Shown: positions 1 through 6,108 of the stretch, in pieces
How positions within the stretch are numbered: position 1 is the stretch's first letter
Layout: each line of letters begins with the position of its first letter
The notes under the pieces: model-generated
Database searches by the model: none
What the model was told of the DNA's origin: nothing
The model's input: only the letters and a program-made list of their open reading frames with translations
Made by a program: the position numbers and the translations under genes
Assembly: GCA_002772495.1 (NCBI GenBank)
Contig: PCSX01000005.1
Coordinates: 162-11,907 of the forward strand
Reading direction: 5' to 3'
Source: Candidatus Vogelbacteria bacterium CG22_combo_CG10-13_8_21_14_all_37_9
GTDB taxonomy: Bacteria > Patescibacteriota > Minisyncoccia > Phycocordibacterales > XYD1-FULL-46-19
Length of the DNA: 11,746 bases

Positions 1-193
1 TTTGCTCGGCTTCACTTAAGGGTTGACTAGAATTATTAGCCGGAGCCAGATTATTGTTTTTCAACCACCAACCCAAACCAGCCATCACTAAAGCCACGAT
101 AAAAATAATCAAGGCAATAATTACTAAGGGATTTTTAAATAGTGGTTCGGGCGAGCTATTAGCTGGAGACATAGTAGGTAGAGATTGATCCAT
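1..193 (-). CDS. Membrane-anchored protein, N-terminal fragment
   Basis: An open frame reads leftwards from an ATG at 193 and runs off the window edge after 64 codons without a stop. It starts MDQSLPTMSPANSS, a short polar stretch. One strongly hydrophobic segment follows at about residues 23-43, ending in GLGWW, then a Lys and an Asn/Ala/Ser-rich stretch. This is the shape of a single-pass protein with a short cytoplasmic N-terminus and an external domain that would lie outside the window. I do not recognise the family. No Shine-Dalgarno is visible. A TTGACA on the minus strand (268-263) is followed 20 nt later by TTTAAT (242-237); this could be its promoter, but the spacer is long. The gene diverges from nusA. 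Confidence 0.6.
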   Translation of the reverse strand, partial: MDQSLPTMSPANSSPEPLFKNPLVIIALIIFIVALVMAGLGWWLKNNNLAPANNSSQPLSEAEQ

Positions 194-302
194 AAAATAT
201 ATTCTTAGTTAATAATAATTTATTTAATTTAAATAGATTAAAGACACTTATCATTTTACTACTGTCAAGACAGAAGGGCAACCAAACAAGATTAGATATG
301 TT

Positions 303-510
303 GATAACCCAGCAGTAGAGCAGTAAAGAACTCACTGCTCACTGCTGGGCTGTGCCCAGACAGTAGGTTTTAATCTTGCTTCTTCGAAGCGCCCGCTTTA
401 GGCGGTCTAGATTAAAACTCACTGCTGGGATAACCCGGTAGTGAATTTTACCATTACCCGTAGGGTTCCTGCTTAAGCAGGGATGGTAAAATCTACTACC
501 GGGATAACCC
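303..510. repeat. Tandem long palindromes joined by GGGATAACCC
   Basis: GATAACCC occurs three times (303-310, 429-436, 503-510) and punctuates a run of hairpins. Hairpin 1 (308-349) pairs CCCAGCAGT with ACTGCTGGG, then GAGCAGT with ACTGCTC: 16 bp with one bulged A. Hairpin 2 (355-429) has an imperfect CCCAG/CTGGG base and a perfect 10-bp GTTTTAATCT/AGATTAAAAC segment. Its tip carries two small hairpins (GCTTC/GAAGC at 378-390; CCGC/GCGG at 393-405). Hairpin 3 (434-503) pairs CCCGGTAGT with ACTACCGGG and ATTTTACCAT with ATGGTAAAAT. It also has two tip hairpins (ACCC/GGGT at 456-466; CCTGC/GCAGG at 468-481). Hairpins 2 and 3 therefore share a Y-shaped plan with different sequences. No T-run follows, so these are not ordinary terminators. 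Confidence 0.8.
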
Positions 511-660
511 AGAGGAATAGTATATAGGGAATGGTAGATGGTATATGGGGAGAATTGATAATCTAATAAATAATCACGCAAAGTTTTAAGATTATAACCT
601 AATCTAACGGTCGTAGGATTAGTTTATAATTGATTTAGGTTTTTTGTCATAATAGGTTAT

Positions 661-722
661 AAAATAAAGCTTTTTGGGCCTAAGTCCACCATGGTCCGCG
701 TCCCGTCTGCGTTAGTCCGCGG
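661..722. other. GC-rich block with possible hairpin
   Basis: A GC-rich patch in a very AT-rich region. It contains the palindrome ACCATGGT (688-695), repeated GTCC motifs, and CCGCG (696-700) facing CGCGG (718-722), a possible 5-bp stem with a 17-nt loop. It ends just before the -35 of the candidate nusA promoter. I recognise no RNA family and no coding content. Confidence 0.35.
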
Positions 723-727
723 TTTAT

Positions 728-755
728 TTGCAAAAAGAAAAAATAGGAGTATAAT
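728..755 (+). promoter_or_regulatory. Candidate nusA promoter (distal)
   Basis: TTGCAA (728-733) and a perfect TATAAT (750-755) are separated by 16 nt. The expected start near 762 would give a leader of about 240 nt before nusA. Confidence 0.45.
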
Positions 756-874
756 GATAGTTAGTAATGTCCGTCTCTCGACTGGGCATTTTTTAGTAAA
801 ATAACGCGATACGAATAGCCCAAAAACCCATACGAATGAAACGAATGGGGACGTTCAAAAGCTATTTATCCGCA

Positions 875-903
875 TTTATATTAGTATCATTCGTAATTAT
901 AAT
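875..903 (+). promoter_or_regulatory. Candidate nusA promoter (proximal)
   Basis: TTTATA (875-880) and a perfect TATAAT (898-903) are separated by 17 nt. The expected leader is about 90 nt. The surrounding sequence is so AT-rich that a chance match is quite possible. Confidence 0.3.
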
Positions 904-922
904 TTTTCATTTTGAATTTTTA

Positions 923-1005
923 ATTTTACATTTTTAATTTTTAATTTACCATGGTATTGCATTACAATTTTTCATTTTACATTTTTAATTTTTAACTTAC
1001 TATGA
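923..1005 (+). repeat. Duplicated leader ending in ATG before nusA
   Basis: ATTTTACATTTTTAATTTTT followed by AAYTTA, a short C/T spacer and ATG occurs twice, at 923-953 and 974-1004, a near-identical direct repeat of about 31 nt shifted by 51 nt. The second copy ends in the nusA start codon. The first ends in an ATG (951) in the same frame as nusA, but that reading stops at a TAA (993-995) after 14 codons. Confidence 0.8.
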
Positions 1006-2225
1006 TCGACCTAAAACAACTCAAAGCCAGTCTCGAACAACTCGAAGAAGAACGTCATCTCCCTAAGGAGAAAATCGTCTCGGCGATCGAAGATTCTCTG
1101 ACAGCTGCTTACAAAAAAGATTATGGCAAAAAAGGCCAGATTATTCGGGCTAAACTTGATTTCGATACTGGAAAAACCGAATTCTACCAAGTAAAAATTG
1201 TGGTTGATGATTCCACTGTTCGTTTTGGGGAAAGTGATGAGGAAGAAAAAGAATTTGAAACCCATCATCAGACTGATAGCGAAGAACTCCCCCGCTTTAA
1301 TGAAGAACACCATATTTTACTAGAAGATGCTCAAAAAATTAAAAAAGATGTCCAAGTCGGAGAAGAATTAATTTTCCCTCTGGAAGCTAAAGATGATTTT
1401 GGTCGGATTGCCGCCCAAACCGCCAAACAAGTGATCATCCAAAGAATTCGCGAGGCTGAAAAAGTATCGGTCTTAGAAGAATACTCCAGTCGCGAAGGTG
1501 AAATCATTAATGGTAAGGTCCAAAAAATGGAGCGAGGTAACATTTTTATTGACTTAGGTCGGACTTTTGGCCTCCTCTCTTATGAAGACCAAATTCCGGG
1601 AGAATTTTATCGCCAAGGCGAACAAATCCGAGCATATCTTTATTCGGTCGAAGAAACTCCGCGGGGAATTAATTTGCGTTTATCTCGTTCCCACCCTAAA
1701 TTTATTGAAGAATTATTTAAATTAGAAGCACCAGAAATTTCTAGTCAATCAGTGGTTATTAAAGCCATCGCTCGAGAAGCTGGGGCTCGAACTAAAATCG
1801 CCGTCAGCTCCAATGATCCTAGTATTGATCCAGTCGGCTCTTGTGTCGGTCAAAAAGGCTCTCGAGTCACTGCCGTTATCAATGAATTAGGTGGAGAAAA
1901 AATTGATATTATTGAATGGTCTGAAGACCCAGCGACTTTTATTCAAAATTCCCTCTCGCCCGCTAAAATTCACCAAGTCACCCTCGATGAAGAAAATCAT
2001 GAAGCTAAAGTGGAAGTCAGTCAGGATCAATTTTCTCTCGCTGTCGGTAAAGGCGGACAAAATGCTCGGCTAGCAGCTAAACTGTCTGGTTGGAAGATCG
2101 ATATCAACTCACCTGATTTACCAGAAGCCAAAACTGAAGTAGATTTAGAAGAAGGCTCGGTTGATGACGGAAGTGAAACACCAGAAATTTTTGAGGCTCC
2201 TAACAAAAGTGCTGAACCGGAGTAG
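1002..2225 (+). CDS. nusA: Transcription elongation/termination factor NusA
   Basis: NusA binds RNA polymerase and nascent RNA, and controls pausing, termination and antitermination. The 407 residues show the usual order. The polymerase-binding N-terminal domain (about 1-155) begins LKQLKASLEQLEEER and contains SAIEDSLTAAYKKDYG. An S1 domain follows (about 165-229, from GEIINGKVQKMERGN to LRLSRS). Then come two KH domains, KH1 around DPVGSCVGQKGSRV (276-289) and KH2 around LAVGKGGQNARLAAKLSGW (346-364). There are no C-terminal acidic repeats like those of E. coli; the protein ends in an acidic tail (374-407). An acidic, His-containing stretch at about 75-104 looks like an insertion in the N-terminal domain. 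The gene has no rimP, ylxR or infB beside it. The ATG at 1002 has no Shine-Dalgarno; the upstream in-frame ATG is blocked by a stop. Confidence 0.95.
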   Translation: MIDLKQLKASLEQLEEERHLPKEKIVSAIEDSLTAAYKKDYGKKGQIIRAKLDFDTGKTEFYQVKIVVDDSTVRFGESDEEEKEFETHHQTDSEELPRFNEEHHILLEDAQKIKKDVQVGEELIFPLEAKDDFGRIAAQTAKQVIIQRIREAEKVSVLEEYSSREGEIINGKVQKMERGNIFIDLGRTFGLLSYEDQIPGEFYRQGEQIRAYLYSVEETPRGINLRLSRSHPKFIEELFKLEAPEISSQSVVIKAIAREAGARTKIAVSSNDPSIDPVGSCVGQKGSRVTAVINELGGEKIDIIEWSEDPATFIQNSLSPAKIHQVTLDEENHEAKVEVSQDQFSLAVGKGGQNARLAAKLSGWKIDINSPDLPEAKTEVDLEEGSVDDGSETPEIFEAPNKSAEPE

Positions 2226-2229
2226 GGGG

Positions 2230-2309
2230 AAGTTTGGAAGTTGATAAGTTAGTAAGTTGGGAAGTTAGTAAGTTTTTAAGTTGATAAGTTAGGAAGTTTT
2301 TAAGTTGCT
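2230..2309 (+). repeat. Octamer tandem array AAGTTNNN x10
   Basis: Ten consecutive 8-nt units all begin AAGTT, with variable last three bases (TGG, GAT, AGT, GGG, AGT, TTT, GAT, AGG, TTT, GCT). The array fills almost the whole gap between the nusA stop and ppa. A shorter array of the same unit in the opposite orientation lies before clpP. No terminator is visible between nusA and ppa. Confidence 0.85.
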
Positions 2310-2342
2310 TTGATTAACAATTTAATTAAAATATTAAAAAAT

Positions 2343-2870
2343 ATGAATTTATGGCACGATATTGACCCTGGTTCTAAAGAGGAAATGAATGTCATTATTG
2401 AAATCAACAAGGGTTCCAAAAACAAATACGAGATCGACAAAAAAACCGGTCTAATTGCTCTCGATCGAACTCTCCATTCGGCTCAAGATTTTCCTTTTGA
2501 TTATGGTTTTGTCCCAAAATCACTATGGCATGACAATGACCCTTTAGACGTGATTGTTTTGACCACCTATCCCCTTTTACCAGGTATTTTGGTCAAAGTA
2601 CGACCAGTGGCCATTATGAATATGATCGATTCTGGTGAAGCAGATGACAAAATCATCGGTGTCCCAGTGGACGATCCTCGCTGGCAAGAAGTAACTGATT
2701 TAGAACATTTAAACAAACACACAATTAAAGAAATCGAGCATTTTTACACTACTTACAAAAATCTCCAGAATAAAGTAGTGACGGTCAGTGGTTTTATGGG
2801 TCAAACTAAGGCGATAGACGCTTTTACTGAAGGTTTAGCCTTATATCAAGCCAAATTTGGCCAAAAGTAG
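2343..2870 (+). CDS. ppa: Inorganic pyrophosphatase (soluble, family I)
   Basis: This cytoplasmic enzyme hydrolyses pyrophosphate to two phosphates and so drives nucleic acid and protein synthesis forward. The 175 residues match the usual length of bacterial family I enzymes (about 175). Visible motifs are VIIEINKGSKNKYEIDKKTG near the N-terminus, DFPFDYGFVPKSL, the metal-binding signature DNDPLDVIVL with its three aspartates, VRPVAIMNMIDSGEADDKIIGVP with further acidic ligands, and IEHFYTTYKNL. I chose the ATG at 2343 rather than the upstream TTG at 2310, because the family begins close to MNLWHDI and the extra 11 residues are AT-rich filler next to the repeat array. No Shine-Dalgarno is present. 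A strong terminator follows. Confidence 0.95.
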   Translation: MNLWHDIDPGSKEEMNVIIEINKGSKNKYEIDKKTGLIALDRTLHSAQDFPFDYGFVPKSLWHDNDPLDVIVLTTYPLLPGILVKVRPVAIMNMIDSGEADDKIIGVPVDDPRWQEVTDLEHLNKHTIKEIEHFYTTYKNLQNKVVTVSGFMGQTKAIDAFTEGLALYQAKFGQK

Positions 2871-2888
2871 TAATCCCCATTAGCCTTA

Positions 2889-2932
2889 AAAAAGACCCTG
2901 TTGTATACTAAGAAAGTAAACAGGGTCTTTTT
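2889..2932 (+). terminator. Rho-independent terminator after ppa
   Basis: AAAAAGACCCTGTT (2889-2902) pairs with AACAGGGTCTTTTT (2919-2932): 14 bp around a 16-nt loop, with the T-run forming the 3' arm. It lies 18 nt after the ppa stop. Confidence 0.9.
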
Positions 2933-2956
2933 ACGTAGTAATCTAGTAAGAGGTTC

Positions 2957-3000
2957 CCGACTGATTGACTTAATAGTCGGATTTTAATAACCTTTATAAT
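2957..3000 (+). promoter_or_regulatory. Promoter of the 3009 gene, likely leaderless
   Basis: A perfect TATAAT (2995-3000) ends 8 nt before the ATG at 3009, so transcription would start at or within a couple of bases of the start codon. The best -35 match, TTGACT (2965-2970), is 24 nt away, too far for a normal spacer. It sits in the loop of an inverted repeat CCGACT/AGTCGG (2957-2962 and 2975-2980), which could be an operator or a second weak terminator. Confidence 0.5.
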
Positions 3001-3008
3001 AAATAAAT

Positions 3009-3734
3009 ATGAAAAAAACTCTTATTGTCACCTTAGCTCTATTATTAGTTTTGCCTTTAATCACCAGTGCTGAAAATAATCAGGGACGAGGAAATAATCC
3101 ACGATCACCAGAGGCTCGAGATTTCGACCGTCCCCTTAATCGAGGTGTCGGTATTCCAATGATTGCCGAAGGATTTAACCTTGACCGAGAAGATTTAAAA
3201 CGGAAAATGGCCAGTAGCACTGAAGATTGGCAAGACAAAATGAAAGATTATCGCGAACAAATTAAAAATGAACGCGAAAATCGTTGGCAAAATGCTAGCA
3301 CCAGCGCTAGTACCACCCCTAAAAAACTATTAAAATTGGAAAAACGAGAAGAACGAATGGAAAATCGGCTTGAATCCCGCCGAGATCGAGTTGGTCTCTA
3401 CGCTGATTATTTACTCCAACGCTTAGAACGCCAGATTAATAATGTCGCCAACCTAATCACTCGATCAGAACAACGAACCCAGATTATGGCTGATAGTGGA
3501 AAGGATGTCAGCCAAATCCAAGCGAAAATCACTCAAGCCAATCAAGCTTTAAACCTAGCGAAAGATAAAATGGCTCTCCTGCCAGATCAATTTGAAAACC
3601 TAGCCAGCAGTACCGCTTCCAGCACTAGACCAGTTCAGATTGTCAAACAATCCGCCCAAGCTGTCCTTGAAGCTATCCGCTCCGCCCATCGTTTTATCGT
3701 CGAAGCTATTACTATGATTAATAATGGACAATAA
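3009..3734 (+). CDS. Secreted helical protein of unknown function
   Basis: I do not recognise the family. The 241-residue product begins with a clear Sec signal peptide: Lys-Lys, a hydrophobic core (residues 4-18), then ITSA with probable cleavage after Ala21. The mature part is very rich in charged residues and Gln, and looks helical or coiled coil at about 60-135 and 140-240. Two Ser/Thr/Ala stretches (STSASTT near 96, ASSTASSTR near 200) look like flexible linkers, including one segment rich in Arg and Glu (LEKREERMENRLESRRDR). It therefore probably acts outside the membrane. It is followed after 2 nt by a small membrane protein, which suggests that the two act together. The start follows from the signal peptide and the -10 box just upstream. 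Confidence 0.85.
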   Translation: MKKTLIVTLALLLVLPLITSAENNQGRGNNPRSPEARDFDRPLNRGVGIPMIAEGFNLDREDLKRKMASSTEDWQDKMKDYREQIKNERENRWQNASTSASTTPKKLLKLEKREERMENRLESRRDRVGLYADYLLQRLERQINNVANLITRSEQRTQIMADSGKDVSQIQAKITQANQALNLAKDKMALLPDQFENLASSTASSTRPVQIVKQSAQAVLEAIRSAHRFIVEAITMINNGQ

Positions 3735-3736
3735 TT

Positions 3737-4012
3737 ATGAATGAAAACGAAGTAGGAAAAAGTGTTTCTAATGATCAAGGTGTAATGGTGGGAGTAATCC
3801 TAGTGATGGCCATCTTGATTATTGGTGGAGTTTATATGGTCTTTTCAAGAATCAATACCCCTAATGTCGACAATATTCCTGAAGCCACTACTGGTTTACC
3901 AAATTTGGATAGTACTTCTAACAATCCAGCTGATCTCCAAACTGATGCCTCTAGTCTTGAATTTCAAAGTTTAGATTCCGATATCCAAAATATTGATCAA
4001 GCCATAAATTAA
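3737..4012 (+). CDS. Small single-pass membrane protein, operon partner
   Basis: The 91-residue product has a polar N-terminus, one membrane segment at about residues 17-36 (MVGVILVMAILIIGGVYMVF), then an acidic Asn/Ser/Thr/Asp-rich region. It ends in a short amphipathic stretch, FQSLDSDIQNIDQAIN. Positive charge after the membrane segment is a single Arg, and the external or internal side is not certain. The start lies 2 nt after the stop of the secreted helical protein, and a terminator follows, so the two form a closed operon. A membrane anchor beside a secreted coiled-coil protein suggests a shared envelope role. This is inference; I recognise neither family. Confidence 0.8.
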   Translation: MNENEVGKSVSNDQGVMVGVILVMAILIIGGVYMVFSRINTPNVDNIPEATTGLPNLDSTSNNPADLQTDASSLEFQSLDSDIQNIDQAIN

Positions 4013-4021
4013 TAGACTGGT

Positions 4022-4063
4022 AGAAAAAATCCCTTTCAACTTGCCTTAGAAGGGATTTTTTCT
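4022..4063 (+). terminator. Rho-independent terminator after the 3009-4012 operon
   Basis: AGAAAAAATCCCTT (4022-4035) pairs with AAGGGATTTTTTCT (4050-4063): 14 bp around a 14-nt loop. The core AAAAAATCCCTT/AAGGGATTTTTT recurs in the HU terminator. Confidence 0.9.
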
Positions 4064-4090
4064 GGTTCAAAATTTAAAAGTGAGCTGAAA

Positions 4091-4125
4091 TTTGCTAAAA
4101 CTAAATTTTAGGTTATGCTAGCAAA
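4091..4125 (+). promoter_or_regulatory. Candidate tig promoter with inverted repeat
   Basis: TTGCTA (4092-4097) and TATGCT (4114-4119) have a 16-nt spacer, giving a start near 4126 and a leader of about 22 nt. TTTGCTA (4091-4097) and TAGCAAA (4119-4125) form a perfect 7-bp inverted repeat that overlaps both promoter boxes, as an operator would; this may be chance. Confidence 0.45.
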
Positions 4126-4147
4126 GTATTAAGTAACTCTCTAAATT

Positions 4148-5203
4148 ATGTCTATCACTGTCACTATCAAAGACTTAGGTCACTCGGAATTAGAAATTAC
4201 TGGGGAATTAGCCACTGAAGCTTTTGCCCTTTTTCGTCCAGCGGTTATCAAAGATTTTGGCTCCAAATTAAAAATTGATGGTTTTCGAGCTGGTCATATT
4301 CCGGAAAAAGTGATTATTGATAAAGTGGGCGAAGAGACTATCTTATTAGAAATGGCTGAAAAAGCGCTCAAAGAAAATTATCCTAAAATTGTTACAGATC
4401 ATAAATTAGATGTCATTGGCCAACCCGAAATCAATCTGACTAAAGTCGCCCCAGGAAACCCCTTGGGTTTTAAAATTAAAACGGCTGTGGTACCTAAAAT
4501 TGATTTGCCAGATTACAAGACAATTGCTAAAAAAATTGGGACTGAAAAAATTGACATTGCTGAAACAACTGAAGAAGAATTAACTAAAGCCTTAACTAAT
4601 CTCCAAACCGAGCTAGCTCATCAAGGTCATCATCATAGTCCCGAAGAAAAAATAGACCACGAACATCCCGAGCCTAACGGCGAGCAGGCCCTACCGGCTC
4701 TTGACGATGAATTAGCTAAAAAATTTGGTTTGGCGACATTAGACGAACTAAAAACCAAAATTAAAGACGGTATTAAAAATGAAAAAACGACTCAAGCCAA
4801 AGAACAGCGTCGATTAAAAATGATTGAAGCTATTGGACTAGAAGCTAAATTTGAATTACCACCAGTTTTAATTGAAACTGAACAAGAAAAAATGTTGGCC
4901 GAAATGGAAAACCAAACCACTCAAATGGGTTTAAAATTTGATGATTATTTAAATCATTTGAAAAAAACTCGTGCTGATTTAAAAACTGACTGGGCGCCGG
5001 AAGCTAAAAAACGAGTGACTTTTGGTTTAATTTTAAATGCCATCAGTGAAGCCGAAAAAATTGAAGCACCAGCTGAAGATTTACAAAAAGAATTAGATTA
5101 TCTCTCGGCTCATTATGCTGATGTTGATGAAAATCGTTTACGCACTTATGCCAGAACCTTAATTGTTAATGAAAAAACTTTGAAATTTTTAGAAAATTGT
5201 TAA
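4148..5203 (+). CDS. tig: Trigger factor lacking the PPIase domain
   Basis: Trigger factor is the ribosome-bound chaperone that shields nascent chains. The N-terminal ribosome-binding domain (about 1-115) carries the signature loop as GFRAGHIP (45-52). The C-terminal chaperone domain (about 185-351) begins LDDELAKKFG and continues through TLDELKTKIKDGIKNEK, LPPVLIETEQEKML and the final helices. Between them, where family members usually have an FKBP-type prolyl isomerase domain, there is only a linker (about 155-186) containing HQGHHHSPEEKIDHEHPE. The total is 351 residues against about 430 in E. coli, which fits a clean loss of that domain. The His/Asp-rich linker might bind metal; this is speculation. 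The start at 4148 fits the family N-terminus; no Shine-Dalgarno is present. clpP follows, the conserved tig-clp order. Confidence 0.93.
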   Translation: MSITVTIKDLGHSELEITGELATEAFALFRPAVIKDFGSKLKIDGFRAGHIPEKVIIDKVGEETILLEMAEKALKENYPKIVTDHKLDVIGQPEINLTKVAPGNPLGFKIKTAVVPKIDLPDYKTIAKKIGTEKIDIAETTEEELTKALTNLQTELAHQGHHHSPEEKIDHEHPEPNGEQALPALDDELAKKFGLATLDELKTKIKDGIKNEKTTQAKEQRRLKMIEAIGLEAKFELPPVLIETEQEKMLAEMENQTTQMGLKFDDYLNHLKKTRADLKTDWAPEAKKRVTFGLILNAISEAEKIEAPAEDLQKELDYLSAHYADVDENRLRTYARTLIVNEKTLKFLENC

Positions 5204-5240
5204 AAACGATTGAAAAAAAGCCAAAATATGCTAATTTATT

Positions 5241-5272
5241 TAAAACTTACAAACTTATCAACTTACTAACTA
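5241..5272 (-). repeat. Octamer repeat (AAGTTNNN) in reverse orientation before clpP
   Basis: TAAAACTT, ACAAACTT, ATCAACTT and a decayed ACTAACTA are consecutive 8-nt units. They are the reverse complement of the AAGTTNNN array before ppa. AAGTTGAT followed by AAGTT is shared exactly between the two loci. As at ppa, the repeat sits in the gap just before a start codon. Confidence 0.75.
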
Positions 5273-5284
5273 ACCTATAAATTT

Positions 5285-5866
5285 ATGTTAATTCCAACCG
5301 TTATAGAGAAGTCGCCATTTGGTGAACGAGCTTACGATATTTATTCTCGCTTATTACGAGAAAGAATTATTTTTTTAGGTGGTGCCATTGACGATAATTT
5401 GGCTAATATTATTATTGCCCAACTACTGTTTCTTGATTCTGAAGATACTAAAAAAGATATTACGATGTATGTTAATTCCCCTGGCGGTTCGGTCACCTCG
5501 ACTTTAGCGATTATTGACACGATGAACGCCGTTAAGGCTGATGTTTCGACAGTCTGTGTCGGTATGGCTGCCTCTGGTGGCGCTTGGGTATTAGGAGCCG
5601 GTAAAAAAGGTAAGCGTTATGCCCTGCCGAATGCCGAAATGATGATTCACCAACCCCTCGGTGGCACCGAAGGTCAAGCTTCAGATATTGCCATTACCGC
5701 CAAACATATTTTAAAAACTAAAGACAATTTGATTAAAATGATGGCCGTCTTTACCGGTAAACCAATTTCTCAAATTGAAAAAGATATCGATCGTGATTTC
5801 TATCTCTCAGCTGAAGATGCTAAAAAATACGGCTTGATTGATGAAGTTGTGAAAGGAAAAAAGTAA
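5285..5866 (+). CDS. clpP: ATP-dependent Clp protease proteolytic subunit ClpP
   Basis: ClpP is the serine protease chamber of Clp complexes, degrading proteins delivered by a ClpX or ClpC unfoldase. The 193 residues match the usual length. The catalytic triad is complete: Ser97 in GMAASGGA, His122 in MMIHQPLGG, and Asp171 in [13 protein letters not shown]. The N-terminus ([23 protein letters not shown], given in parts) is the typical start, with no propeptide. The oxyanion motif NSPGGSV (64-70) is intact. One change stands out: the residue after the catalytic Ser is Gly instead of the usual Met (AASGGA for AASMGA). The gene lies 81 nt after tig with no terminator between them, so cotranscription is likely. 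No clpX follows; rny does. The ATG has no Shine-Dalgarno. Confidence 0.96.
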   Translation: MLIPTVIEKSPFGERAYDIYSRLLRERIIFLGGAIDDNLANIIIAQLLFLDSEDTKKDITMYVNSPGGSVTSTLAIIDTMNAVKADVSTVCVGMAASGGAWVLGAGKKGKRYALPNAEMMIHQPLGGTEGQASDIAITAKHILKTKDNLIKMMAVFTGKPISQIEKDIDRDFYLSAEDAKKYGLIDEVVKGKK

Positions 5867-5908
5867 ATACTGTGGATATCTCCATTTAATAGCTCAAAAT
5901 AACATTTA

Positions 5909-5937
5909 TAGACAAATAAAGCGGTTTTTGATATAAT
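5909..5937 (+). promoter_or_regulatory. Strong promoter before rny
   Basis: TAGACA (5909-5914, five of six matches) and a perfect TATAAT (5932-5937) are separated by exactly 17 nt. Transcription would start near 5944, leaving about 165 nt before rny, which includes a small leader ORF. Confidence 0.65.
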
Positions 5938-5996
5938 AATATTATTATCTTTTTATCAATTTTAATTCTGTCCTGATCTGAAAATTCTAAATTCCT

Positions 5997-6077
5997 ATGC
6001 TTACTAATGCTTTAGTCTTGAAATTTCACACTAAAACTCTCGGCGAAATCCTGAAGCGTTCTTTTGCCGATGCCTAG
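5997..6077 (+). CDS. Possible 26-codon leader peptide before rny
   Basis: An ATG at 5997 opens a 26-codon frame ending in TAG (6075-6077), 31 nt before the rny start and in a different frame. The peptide begins MLTNALVLKFHTKTLGE and ends KRSFADA. It lies about 50 nt downstream of a near-consensus promoter. Codons 20-23 are exactly the 5' arm of a stem that would cover the rny start region, which makes a role in translational control plausible. No Shine-Dalgarno is present, but most genes here lack one. It could also be a chance frame. Confidence 0.35.
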   Translation: MLTNALVLKFHTKTLGEILKRSFADA

Positions 6078-6108
6078 AATCTAGAGTCAACAGCGGGAAA
6101 AAACGCTT
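6054..6108 (+). promoter_or_regulatory. Stem covering the rny translation start
   Basis: AAGCGTT and TTTT (6054-6060 and 6062-6065, with C6061 bulged) pair with AAAAAACGCTT (6098-6108): 11 bp. The 3' arm ends on the base just before the rny ATG at 6109. The 5' arm lies inside the small leader ORF. Confidence 0.45.

Larger units (their letters stand above)
194..1001. other. 808-bp gene-free region between divergent genes
   Basis: No frame here looks like a real protein. The region holds, from left to right: a tandem series of long palindromes (303-510), an AT-rich stretch, a GC-rich block with a possible hairpin (661-722), candidate promoters for nusA, weak hairpins at 783-822 and 827-849, several copies of ACGAAT or its complement ATTCGT (811-897), and a duplicated AT-rich leader just before nusA. 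The longest frame (339-581, minus) is made of palindrome sequence and is not protein-like. Confidence 0.7.

Noticed and set aside
303..510. CRISPR array
   Set aside because: The GATAACCC repeats are too short, and the segments between them are palindromes rather than unique spacers; no cas gene is present.
339..581. 80-codon minus-strand ORF
   Set aside because: It is made almost wholly of the palindromic array at 303-510, and its translation has no protein-like pattern or neighbours.
866..874. DnaA box and replication origin in the region before nusA
   Set aside because: TTATCCGCA matches the DnaA box at 8 of 9 positions, but it is single and no dnaA or dnaN lies nearby.
951..995. 14-codon ORF before nusA as a real leader peptide
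   Set aside because: It arises from duplication of AT-rich leader sequence and has no recognisable regulatory codon run; kept only as a decoy start observation.
2310..2342. TTG start giving ppa 11 extra residues
   Set aside because: The extension is AT-rich, borders the octamer array, and is not present in the family; the ATG at 2343 gives the normal length.
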